DNA of 64,000 nucleotides, taken from Streptomyces sannanensis. Lineage in GTDB: Bacteria > Actinomycetota > Actinomycetes > Streptomycetales > Streptomycetaceae. Under the pieces are notes generated by a model. The model was not told the DNA's origin, ran no database searches, and saw only the letters and a program-made list of their open reading frames with translations. Each line of letters opens with the position of its first letter. Positions within the stretch are counted from its first letter, which is position 1. A program made the translations under genes and the position numbers. The stretch covers positions 2,852,001 to 2,916,000 of the forward strand of contig NZ_BAAAYL010000001.1 of the NCBI RefSeq assembly GCF_039536205.1, given 5' to 3'. Positions 8,098 to 15,379 of this stretch are shown here, piece by piece.

Positions 8098-8505
8098 TCA
8101 TACCGTGACGGGGTCGAGCTTCCAGTCGAGCGTCGCCGCGTACGCGGCCAAGTCCCCCTGATCCGAAGCGACCACGGTGTCCGTCTGATGCAGGACCGCC
8201 GTCACCACGACCAGCGCGTCGACGACGTCCGGGCGTTTCTTCGGCGGCAGATCGGCCTGACCGAGCATCCAGCCCGCACGTCGGTAGTCGTCCACGGTGT
8301 AATCCAGGAAGACTCGGCACTGCTTCAGGAATTCGGCAAGCCGGTACTGGCGCGCGCCGCCCCGCCAGACCTGCGTCAGTACAGGGCCGGGAACGATCGG
8401 TGTAATGCCGGCAGCTCGCCAGACCGTGTGCAGATACCGCATGTCAGCGGCACCACGCTCCACTGCGATCAGTGCACCACTGTCGTAGATGACGTGCGCC
8501 GTCAT
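8098..8505 (-). CDS. vapC: PIN-domain toxin (VapC-like)
   Basis: 135 aa with the PIN-domain layout: N-terminal acidic D8 in VIYDSGALIAVERG (with E16), a central DVVDALVVVTAVLH carrying the mid-domain Asp, and a late Asp in VVASDQGDLAAYA. PIN toxins are Mg-dependent RNases that cut tRNA or rRNA and are neutralised by a cognate antitoxin. ATG at 8505 overlaps the stop of the preceding ribbon-helix-helix gene by 4 bp (ATGA), the usual antitoxin-first order. The target RNA cannot be inferred. Confidence 0.88.
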   Translation of the reverse strand: MTAHVIYDSGALIAVERGAADMRYLHTVWRAAGITPIVPGPVLTQVWRGGARQYRLAEFLKQCRVFLDYTVDDYRRAGWMLGQADLPPKKRPDVVDALVVVTAVLHQTDTVVASDQGDLAAYAATLDWKLDPVTV

Positions 8506-8801
8506 GCGGAGCGCTGCATCTTGTCGAAGAACCGGTCGAGCGCCGAGTCCAGCTCTGCCTTCCGCTGCGCCGTCAGAGGCTCCGGCTCCGGCCAGATCGC
8601 CGCATCGGCTGCCGCATAGGCGGCGTTGGTCGCAGCATCGGCGTCACGGAACGTCTTCCTTATGGCTTCATCCTGCTCGACCGAGGCCAGCACCCTTGCC
8701 TCGATGTACGCGGACACGGTGATCCCGGCCCGCTCGGCGGCCCGGCGGAGCCTCGCGGCATCTGCCGGGTCGATGGTGAAAGTCACTCGGGTCTTCGCCA
8801 C
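8502..8801 (-). CDS. vapB: Ribbon-helix-helix antitoxin (VapB-like)
   Basis: 99 aa. The N-terminal ~40 residues are a ribbon-helix-helix DNA-binding domain (VTFTIDPADAARLRRAAERA then TVSAYIEARVL). The C-terminal half is acidic/Ala-rich with helices suited to wrap the PIN toxin, ending in ALDRFFDKMQRSA. It lies directly upstream of and overlaps the toxin gene. The complex is expected to repress its own promoter in the 8802-8914 gap. Start is GTG at 8801; no strong ribosome binding site is visible. Confidence 0.85.
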   Translation of the reverse strand: MAKTRVTFTIDPADAARLRRAAERAGITVSAYIEARVLASVEQDEAIRKTFRDADAATNAAYAAADAAIWPEPEPLTAQRKAELDSALDRFFDKMQRSA

Positions 8802-8914
8802 CCGGCGAAGGTAACACGGCGTATGAACATCGGCGACCGGCTTTCCGAAGAGGCCACGAGCGGGCGGCCCTCATCAGGAAGACCGCCCCGGCGCGAACAG
8901 CGCTGTGGCCGGCT

Positions 8915-11900
8915 CTACGAACCAGGAATCGTCGTCAGGAACTCCCCCGTCCACGCCAGCAGTTCACGGCCGACCAGCGGCTTGCCACCGATCTTGCCGG
9001 CCTTCGGGCGGGGAACCAGGATCTGGCCGGCGGCCGGCTTGAGGATGGAGCCCGGGTAGAGGCGCTTGAGGCGCAGTTCCTGGGACTCGCGCAACTCCAC
9101 CGGGGCGAAGCGGATGTTGGTGCCCTGCAGAACGATCTCGCCGACACCGCAGGCGCGGGCCAGCATGCGCAGACCGGCGACCAGCAGCAGGTTCTCGACC
9201 GGCTCGGGAAGCTTTCCGTAGCGGTCGGTGAGCTCCTCGCGCACGGCCCGGATGTCGTCCTCCGTGTTGGCGGAGGCGATGGCACGGTACGCCTGGAGGC
9301 GCAGCCGCTCGCCCGGCGCGTAGTCGTGCGGGACATGCGCGTCGACCGGAAGCTCGATCTTGACCTCGAGCGGGGGTTCCTCCTCCACGCCGCCCTCCAG
9401 GGATGCGCGGTAGTCGGCGACGGCCTCGCCGACCATGCGGACATAGAGGTCGAAGCCGACACCGGCGATATGACCGGACTGCTCGCCGCCCAGCAGATTG
9501 CCGGCGCCGCGGATCTCGAGGTCCTTCATGGCGACATACATGCCGGCACCCATCTCGGTGTGCTGGGCGATGGTCGCGAGCCGCTCGTGGGCGGTCTCCG
9601 TGAGGGGCTTCTCCGGCGGGTAGAGGAAGTAGGCGTAGCCGCGCTCGCGGCCCCGGCCGACGCGGCCGCGCAGCTGGTGGAGCTGGGAGAGACCGAAGTT
9701 GTCGCCGCGCTCGACGATCAGCGTGTTGGCGTTGGAGATGTCGATGCCCGACTCGACGATCGTCGTGGAGACCAGCACGTCGAACTTCTTCTCCCAGAAG
9801 TCGACGACGACCTGCTCCAGCGCGCTCTCCGACATCTGGCCGTGGGCCGTCGCGATCCGGGCCTCGGGAACGATCCCCCTCAGACGGGCGGCGGCCTTCT
9901 CGATCGTCTCCACACGGTTGTGGATGTAGAAGACCTGGCCCTCGCGCAGCAGTTCACGCCGGATCGCCGCGCCGATCTGCTTCTCCTCGTACGGGCCGAC
10001 GAAAGTCAGCACCGGGTGCCGCTCCTCCGGCGGGGTGGTGATCGTCGACATCTCACGGATGCCGGTCACGGCCATCTCGAGCGTACGGGGAATGGGCGTC
10101 GCGGACATGGTGAGGACGTCCACATTGGCGCGGAGCTTCTTCAGCTGCTCCTTGTGCTCGACACCGAAGCGCTGCTCCTCGTCGACGATGACCAGGCCCA
10201 GGTCCTTGAACTTGGTTTCGGAGGAGAAGAGGCGGTGCGTACCGATGACGACGTCGACCGAACCTTCTCTCAGACCCCCCAGGGTCGCCTTCGCCTCGGT
10301 GTCGCTCTGGAAGCGGGACAGGGCCTTGGTCACCACCGGGAACTGCGAGTAGCGCTCGGTGAAGGTTCCGAAGTGCTGCTGCACCAGCAAGGTCGTGGGC
10401 ACGAGGACCGCGACCTGCTTGCCGTCCTGGACCGCCTTGAAGGCGGCCCGCACCGCGATCTCGGTCTTGCCGTAACCGACATCGCCGCAGATCAGGCGGT
10501 CCATGGGAACGGACTTCTCCATGTCCTCCTTCACCTCGGCGATGGTGGACAGCTGGTCGGGCGTCTCGGCGTACGGGAAGGCGTCCTCCAGCTCCCGCTG
10601 CCACGGCGTGTCCGGTCCGAAGGTGTGACCGGGCGCGGCCATACGCGCGCTGTACAGCTTGATCAGGTCGGCGGCGATCTCCTTGACCGCCTTCTTCGCC
10701 TTCTGCTTGGTCTTCGTCCAGTCGGCGCCACCGAGCCGGTGCAGCGTCGGGGCCTCGCCGCCCACGTACTTGGTGACCTGCTCCAGCTGATCGGTGGGGA
10801 TGTAGAGGCGGTCGCCGGGCTGGCCCCGCTTGGCCGGGGCGTACTCGACGAGCAGATACTCACGGGTCGCGCCCTGGACGGTGCGCTGCACCATCTCGAT
10901 GTAGCGGCCGACGCCGTGCTGCTCGTGGACGATGTAGTCGCCCGCCTGGAGGGTGAGCGGGTCGACCTGCTTGCGGCGGCGGGCCGGCATGCGCTGGCCG
11001 TCCCTGCCGGCCGCCTTCTGGCCGGACAGATCGGTCTCGGTGAGCACCGCGACCTTGAGGTGCGGGTCGACGAAGCCGTAGTCGATGGAGCCGCAGGCGA
11101 CATGCACCACGGACGGGGAGATCTCGGCGAGGTCCGCCTCCAGACGGGCCGCCACCCCCTCGCCGCCGAGCACCTCGACGGTACGGGCCGCCGGACCGTG
11201 CCCCTCCGTGACGAAGACGGTGCGCCAGCCGTCGGCCAGCCACTCCTTGGTGTCCGCGAGCGCACGGGCGGTGTCACCACGGTACGACTCGGGGGCGTGC
11301 ATGCCCAGCTTCAGAGTGTCGTCGGAGAGCTCCTCGTCGGCCGCGAAGGGTGACACCGACCACCACATCATGCCGAGCTCGCGCGCCCGGTCCCGGACAT
11401 CCGCGATCCCCCACAGCGAGGCCGCGCCGACATCGATCGGGGCCTTGCCCCCGCCCGCCGTCGCCGCCCAGGACGCCTGCAGGAACTCCTGCGACGTGGC
11501 GACCAGGTCCGCGGCCCGCGTCCGCACCCGCTCCGGGTCGCAGACCACCGCCATGCTGCCCTTCGGAAGGACGTCCAGCAGCAGCTCCATGTCGTCGACC
11601 AGCACCGGGGCGAGGGACTCCATACCCTCCACCGCGATGCCCTCGGCGATCTTGCCGAGCAGTTCGCCCAGCTCCGGATGCGCCTCGGCGAGCGCCGCCG
11701 CCCGCTCCCGCACCTGGTCCGTCAGCAGCAGCTCACGGCACGGCGGGGCCCACAGGCCGTGCTCGGCGACCTCCAGTGACCGCTGGTCGGCCACCTTGAA
11801 GTAGCGGATCTCCTCGACGTCGTCGCCCCAGAACTCGATACGGAGCGGATGCTCCTCGGTCGGCGGGAAAACATCCAGAATGCCGCCGCGCACTGCGAAC

Positions 11901-12445
11901 TCGCCGCGCTTCTCCACCAGTTCGACACGGGAGTACGCGGCCGCCACCAGGCCCTCCACGACCTCGCCCAGATCGGCCTGCTGCCCGGTACGCAGCGCCA
12001 CCGGCTCCAGGTCCCCGAGCCCCTTCACCTGCGGCTGCAGCACGGACCGCACCGGCGCGACCACCACACTCACCGGGCCGGCCGCCGGGTCGTCCAGCGC
12101 CGGGTGGGCGAGCCTGCGCAGCACGGCGAGGCGGCGGCCCACCGTGTCGCTGCGCGGCGACAGCCGCTCGTGCGGCAAGGTCTCCCAGGAGGGGTAGTCG
12201 ACGACCCCCTCCTCCGGCAGCAGCGACCGCAATGCCGCCGCCAGGTCCTCCGCCTCCCGCCCGGTCGCGGTCACCGCGAGCACCGTGCGGCCGGTGTCCC
12301 GCGCCAGCGCGGCCACCGCGAAGGGACGCGCGGCCGCCGGGCCGACCAGGTCGACGTACATCCGGTGACCGTCCGTGGCGGCCTTCGCCGCCTCGGCGAG
12401 CGCCGGGTCACGTACAACGGCATCCAGCAGACCGTGCAGACTCAT
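8915..12445 (-). CDS. mfd: Transcription-repair coupling factor
   Basis: 1176 aa, normal length for Mfd. This ATP-driven translocase removes RNA polymerase stalled at DNA lesions and recruits UvrA. The N-terminal third is UvrB-like (PSWETLPHERLSPRSDTVG, GGILDVFPPTEEHPLRIEFW). The RNA-polymerase-interaction module follows (GDYIVHEQHGVGRY). The RecG-type helicase motor has GDVGYGKTEIAVRAAF (Walker A), DEEQRFG (motif II), TMSATPIPRT (motif III) and QLRGRVGRGRERGYAYF (motif VI). The C-terminal TRCF domain is present. The start is ATG at 12445; upstream codons fall in leader and repeat sequence. The 5' side carries a 53-bp tandem array. Confidence 0.98.
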   Translation of the reverse strand: MSLHGLLDAVVRDPALAEAAKAATDGHRMYVDLVGPAAARPFAVAALARDTGRTVLAVTATGREAEDLAAALRSLLPEEGVVDYPSWETLPHERLSPRSDTVGRRLAVLRRLAHPALDDPAAGPVSVVVAPVRSVLQPQVKGLGDLEPVALRTGQQADLGEVVEGLVAAAYSRVELVEKRGEFAVRGGILDVFPPTEEHPLRIEFWGDDVEEIRYFKVADQRSLEVAEHGLWAPPCRELLLTDQVRERAAALAEAHPELGELLGKIAEGIAVEGMESLAPVLVDDMELLLDVLPKGSMAVVCDPERVRTRAADLVATSQEFLQASWAATAGGGKAPIDVGAASLWGIADVRDRARELGMMWWSVSPFAADEELSDDTLKLGMHAPESYRGDTARALADTKEWLADGWRTVFVTEGHGPAARTVEVLGGEGVAARLEADLAEISPSVVHVACGSIDYGFVDPHLKVAVLTETDLSGQKAAGRDGQRMPARRRKQVDPLTLQAGDYIVHEQHGVGRYIEMVQRTVQGATREYLLVEYAPAKRGQPGDRLYIPTDQLEQVTKYVGGEAPTLHRLGGADWTKTKQKAKKAVKEIAADLIKLYSARMAAPGHTFGPDTPWQRELEDAFPYAETPDQLSTIAEVKEDMEKSVPMDRLICGDVGYGKTEIAVRAAFKAVQDGKQVAVLVPTTLLVQQHFGTFTERYSQFPVVTKALSRFQSDTEAKATLGGLREGSVDVVIGTHRLFSSETKFKDLGLVIVDEEQRFGVEHKEQLKKLRANVDVLTMSATPIPRTLEMAVTGIREMSTITTPPEERHPVLTFVGPYEEKQIGAAIRRELLREGQVFYIHNRVETIEKAAARLRGIVPEARIATAHGQMSESALEQVVVDFWEKKFDVLVSTTIVESGIDISNANTLIVERGDNFGLSQLHQLRGRVGRGRERGYAYFLYPPEKPLTETAHERLATIAQHTEMGAGMYVAMKDLEIRGAGNLLGGEQSGHIAGVGFDLYVRMVGEAVADYRASLEGGVEEEPPLEVKIELPVDAHVPHDYAPGERLRLQAYRAIASANTEDDIRAVREELTDRYGKLPEPVENLLLVAGLRMLARACGVGEIVLQGTNIRFAPVELRESQELRLKRLYPGSILKPAAGQILVPRPKAGKIGGKPLVGRELLAWTGEFLTTIPGS

Positions 12446-12530
12446 GAAGGCTTCCGTCCGGTTTCCGAGGAATGGGCAACGCGAATCGCCAGACACGTCT
12501 GACGGGCCGGGGGTCTCTTCAGCGTACGCC

Positions 12531-12866
12531 CACCCGTCGCCCGACCACCGCCCCTCACCGATGCGCTCCGCACAGCCCCTCCAACCCCGCCACCCGACCA
12601 CCACCCCTCACCGATGCGCTCCGCACAGCCCCTCCAACCCCGCCACCCGACCACCACCCCTCACCGATGCGCTCCGCACAGCCCCTCCAACCCCGCCACC
12701 CGACCACCACCCCTCACCGATGCGCTCCGCACAGCCCCTCCAACCCCGTCGCCCGACCACCACCCCTCACCGATGCGCTCCGCACAGCCCCTCCAACCCC
12801 GTCGCCCGACCACCACCCCTCACCGATGCGCTCCGCACAGCCCCTCCGACCCAGCTACCCGACCCC
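12531..12866. repeat. 53-bp G-rich tandem repeat array upstream of mfd
   Basis: Six head-to-tail copies of a 53-bp unit begin at 12554, 12607, 12660, 12713, 12766 and 12819. A partial copy precedes them and the last diverges from about 12850. Copies differ at only a few sites (for example CCGCCACCC versus CCGTCGCCC). On the minus strand each unit carries four G-runs (GGG, GGG, GGGG, GGGG) separated by 8, 4 and 5 nt, so each could form a G-quadruplex. 53 is not a multiple of 3, so the open frames crossing it are not coding. It fills the space between mfd and the divergent sigma-factor gene. Confidence 0.95.
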
Positions 12867-12962
12867 GTTCCGTATTTTTCAGCCTGTGTGTAAACCGAGT
12901 GACCCCTCCCGTGCGTATACCCCCCGAGATCTCACCACCCACAGGCACCGGGGAGCCCGCAC

Positions 12963-13466
12963 TTGACCGTCGAGGAGTTCGAGGAGTTCTACGGTGCTTG
13001 CGTAAAACAGCTGGTCGGGCAGATCTACTTGATGACCGGGGACCTCCATGAGGCCCAGGACGTGGTCCAGGAGGCATTCGTACGGGCCTGGGGGCGGCGG
13101 TCCCGGCTGCACCGCGACGCCGGCCCCGAGGCCTGGATCAGAACCGTCGCCTGGCGGCTCGCGGTCAGCCGGTGGCGCAGGCGCGGGCGGGCGGCCGAGG
13201 CCTGGCGGCGGCAGGCCGACGGGCGGCCCGGGGCCGCCCCCGCGCCGGACCCCGGCACGGTCGCGCTGGTCGCCGCGTTGCGGCAGTTGCCGGCCCGGCA
13301 GCGGCGGGTCGCCGTCCTGCACTACGTGTGCGACCTCACCGTCGCCCAGGTCGCCGCGGAGACCGGAATCTCCGTCGGCACCGTCAAGGCCCATCTGTTC
13401 CGTGCCAGGGCCGCGCTCGCCTCTCACCTCGACGACTCGATCACGCCGGAGGAGCACGGTGTCTGA
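12963..13466 (+). CDS. ECF (SigE-type) RNA polymerase sigma factor
   Basis: 167 aa with sigma regions 2 and 4 only. Region 2 is EFYGACVKQLVGQIYLMTGD then DVVQEAFVRAWGRR and AWIRTVAWRLAVSRWRRRGR. Region 4 is ALRQLPARQRRVAVLHYVCD then TVAQVAAETGISVGTVKAHL (HTH). It directs RNA polymerase to alternative promoters. The start is TTG at 12963, supported by GGGGAG 7 nt upstream; no ATG/GTG fits. A candidate ECF-type promoter (AAACC, 17 nt, CGTAT near 12892-12918) could allow autoregulation. The next gene overlaps it by 8 bp. Confidence 0.92.
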   Translation: MTVEEFEEFYGACVKQLVGQIYLMTGDLHEAQDVVQEAFVRAWGRRSRLHRDAGPEAWIRTVAWRLAVSRWRRRGRAAEAWRRQADGRPGAAPAPDPGTVALVAALRQLPARQRRVAVLHYVCDLTVAQVAAETGISVGTVKAHLFRARAALASHLDDSITPEEHGV

Positions 13467-13872
13467 GTTCTCCGATGTCCATGACCCCGATGAGACCTTT
13501 CTGGCCGACGCGCTCAAGCGAGCCGCGGCGGCGGGCGGGCACGCGCTGGTACCCGCGCCGGCCGCATGGGTGTCGGCGCTGGGCGCGCGTCGCAGGCGCC
13601 GTACGTACGCGGTGGCGGCGGCGTGTGCCGTGTGCCTGTTCGCCGGTACGGGCGCGCTGACCGCTCACCACCTGGGCGCCGCGGACCCGGCGCGGCCCGC
13701 GGCCCCGCCGGCGCCGACGCGGTCGTCGACGCCCTCGGAGCGTCCCTCGCCGTCGTACAGGTCCGCGAGTCCGGTGCCGAGCGGGTCGCCGAGCGCCCCG
13801 CCGTCGCCCTCGTCCTCCTCCTCGTCCTCGGCACCGCCGCCGTCCGGCTGGGTGCCGCCGAAGACGCCCTGA
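13459..13872 (+). CDS. Single-pass membrane protein coupled to ECF sigma gene (putative anti-sigma)
   Basis: 137 aa. A ~45-residue cytoplasmic segment (DPDETFLADALKRAAAAGGH) precedes one membrane helix after an Arg cluster (GARRRRRTYAVAAACAVCLF). A Pro/Ser-rich extracellular tail ends the protein. GTG at 13459 lies inside the sigma gene end, giving an 8-bp overlap. Position and topology suggest an anti-sigma factor or sensor. It lacks the HxxxCxxC zinc motif of ZAS anti-sigmas, so the role is inferred from coupling only. Confidence 0.75.
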   Translation: MSEFSDVHDPDETFLADALKRAAAAGGHALVPAPAAWVSALGARRRRRTYAVAAACAVCLFAGTGALTAHHLGAADPARPAAPPAPTRSSTPSERPSPSYRSASPVPSGSPSAPPSPSSSSSSSAPPPSGWVPPKTP

Positions 13873-13902
13873 CCTTGCCCCCTCCACCGAAGGATTCACC
13901 CC

Positions 13903-15333
13903 ATGCCCGGAGCTCTCCTCACCGTGTCCGGCATCAGGACGGAGGCGACGCCCCGGCCACTTGGCGTCGCACATCCGTCCACCGGACGACGGGACCCCTT
14001 CGTGCTCGCCGCCGTTCTCTTCGTCGCCTACGCCACGGTCTCCGTCTGCCGGTACTGGCGGCTGGAGACCCGCTCCTGGGACCTGGGGATCTTCGAGCAG
14101 GCCATCCGCGCCTACGCTCACCTCCAGGTCCCCGTCGCCGACCTCAAGGGGCCCGGGACCAATATCCTCGGGGACCACTTCAGCCCCGTCACCGCCCTGC
14201 TCGCACCCCTCTACCGGCTCTTCCCCTCACCGGTGACGCTGCTCGTCGCGCAGGCCGCGCTGTTCGCGCTCTCCGCCGTGCCGGTCACGCGGGCCGCCGC
14301 CCGGCTGCTGGGGCGGGGGCAGGGGCTCGCGCTCGGGGTCGCCTACGGGCTGTCGTGGGGCATCCAGCGTGCCGTCGACTTCGACTTCCACGAGATCTGC
14401 TTCGCCGTCCCCCTGCTCGCGTTCTCGCTGGAGGCGCTGCTGGCACACCGGTGGCGGGCGGCCCTGGGGTGGGCGCTGCCACTGGTGCTGGTCAAGGAGG
14501 ACCTGGGGGTGACGGTGGCCGCCGTCGCGGTCGTCGTGGCGATACGGGCGCGCCAGGAGTCGCCGCGCACCGTGCCGTACGCGCTGGGGGTGGCCGTGTT
14601 CGGGGTACTGGCCACCCTGGTGACCCTCACGGTCGTCATCCCGGCCTTCAACTCCACGGGCGCATACGACTACTGGGGCAAGGTCGACGGCGGCGGCAAC
14701 CCCCTCACCACGGCCGTCGGCGTCAAACTCAGCACACTCGCCTGGCTGTTGCTGCCGACCACCGGACTGCTGGCACTGCGCTCGCCCCTGCTGCTGGTCG
14801 CACTGCCCACCCTCGGCTGGCGCTTTCTCTCCTCCGACGACCACTACTGGGGCACGGACTGGCACTACAACGCCGTGCTGATGCCTGTCATCCTGCTCGC
14901 GTTCGCCGACGCCGTGGACATCGCACGCCGCAGCTCCCGCCACTGGCTGCGTGCCTACGCGCGGCACGCTCCGGCCTGTGCCGCCGCGGTGGCGCTCACG
15001 CTGACGACCGAGCTGCCGCTGTCGGCGCTCACCGATCCGGCGACGTACCGCAGGAGTCCGGACGTCGTCGCCGCCGAGAAGCTGCTGGAGCGCATACCGG
15101 ACGGGGCGACGGTCGAGGCGAACATCGGCCCCGTGAGCCGGCTGACCTCGCGGTGCCAGGTCTACTGGATCGGGGGAACCAAGGGTGTGGTCCCGGAGTA
15201 CGTGGCGCTTGACGTGGCGTCGGGCTGGGTCGACGACCCCGTGGCGTACGCCGAGGAACTGCATCCGACGGCTCGTTACTCCGTCGTCGGACGGGCCGGC
15301 GGCTACATAGTGCTGCGGACCCCGGCCCGGTGA
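13903..15333 (+). CDS. DUF2079 polytopic membrane protein
   Basis: 476 aa with about ten hydrophobic segments. The N-terminal half contains the DUF2079 hallmarks RSWDLGIFEQAIRAY and LGDHFSPVTALLAPLYRLFP, and later FDFHEICFAVPLLAF and LVKEDLG. DUF2079 proteins resemble GT-C glycosyltransferases in topology but have no established substrate. The gene lies 30 bp after the sigma-coupled gene and is probably in the same transcription unit. It converges on the ABC permease gene 46 bp further on. ATG at 13903 is used; the preceding AAGGATTC is a weak ribosome binding site. Confidence 0.85.
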   Translation: MPGALLTVSGIRTEATPRPLGVAHPSTGRRDPFVLAAVLFVAYATVSVCRYWRLETRSWDLGIFEQAIRAYAHLQVPVADLKGPGTNILGDHFSPVTALLAPLYRLFPSPVTLLVAQAALFALSAVPVTRAAARLLGRGQGLALGVAYGLSWGIQRAVDFDFHEICFAVPLLAFSLEALLAHRWRAALGWALPLVLVKEDLGVTVAAVAVVVAIRARQESPRTVPYALGVAVFGVLATLVTLTVVIPAFNSTGAYDYWGKVDGGGNPLTTAVGVKLSTLAWLLLPTTGLLALRSPLLLVALPTLGWRFLSSDDHYWGTDWHYNAVLMPVILLAFADAVDIARRSSRHWLRAYARHAPACAAAVALTLTTELPLSALTDPATYRRSPDVVAAEKLLERIPDGATVEANIGPVSRLTSRCQVYWIGGTKGVVPEYVALDVASGWVDDPVAYAEELHPTARYSVVGRAGGYIVLRTPAR

Positions 15334-15379
15334 GCGTCCCCACACCCACCGCGCCGGAGTCCGCCGGCCGTCGCGACCG

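Noticed and set aside
12554..12866. CRISPR array
   Set aside because: Units are contiguous near-identical tandem repeats with no unique spacers, and no cas genes are present.
12375..12966. Repetitive proteins encoded by the 53-bp array on either strand
   Set aside because: The unit is not a multiple of three, so each frame is open by composition only; no ribosome binding site or domain supports translation.
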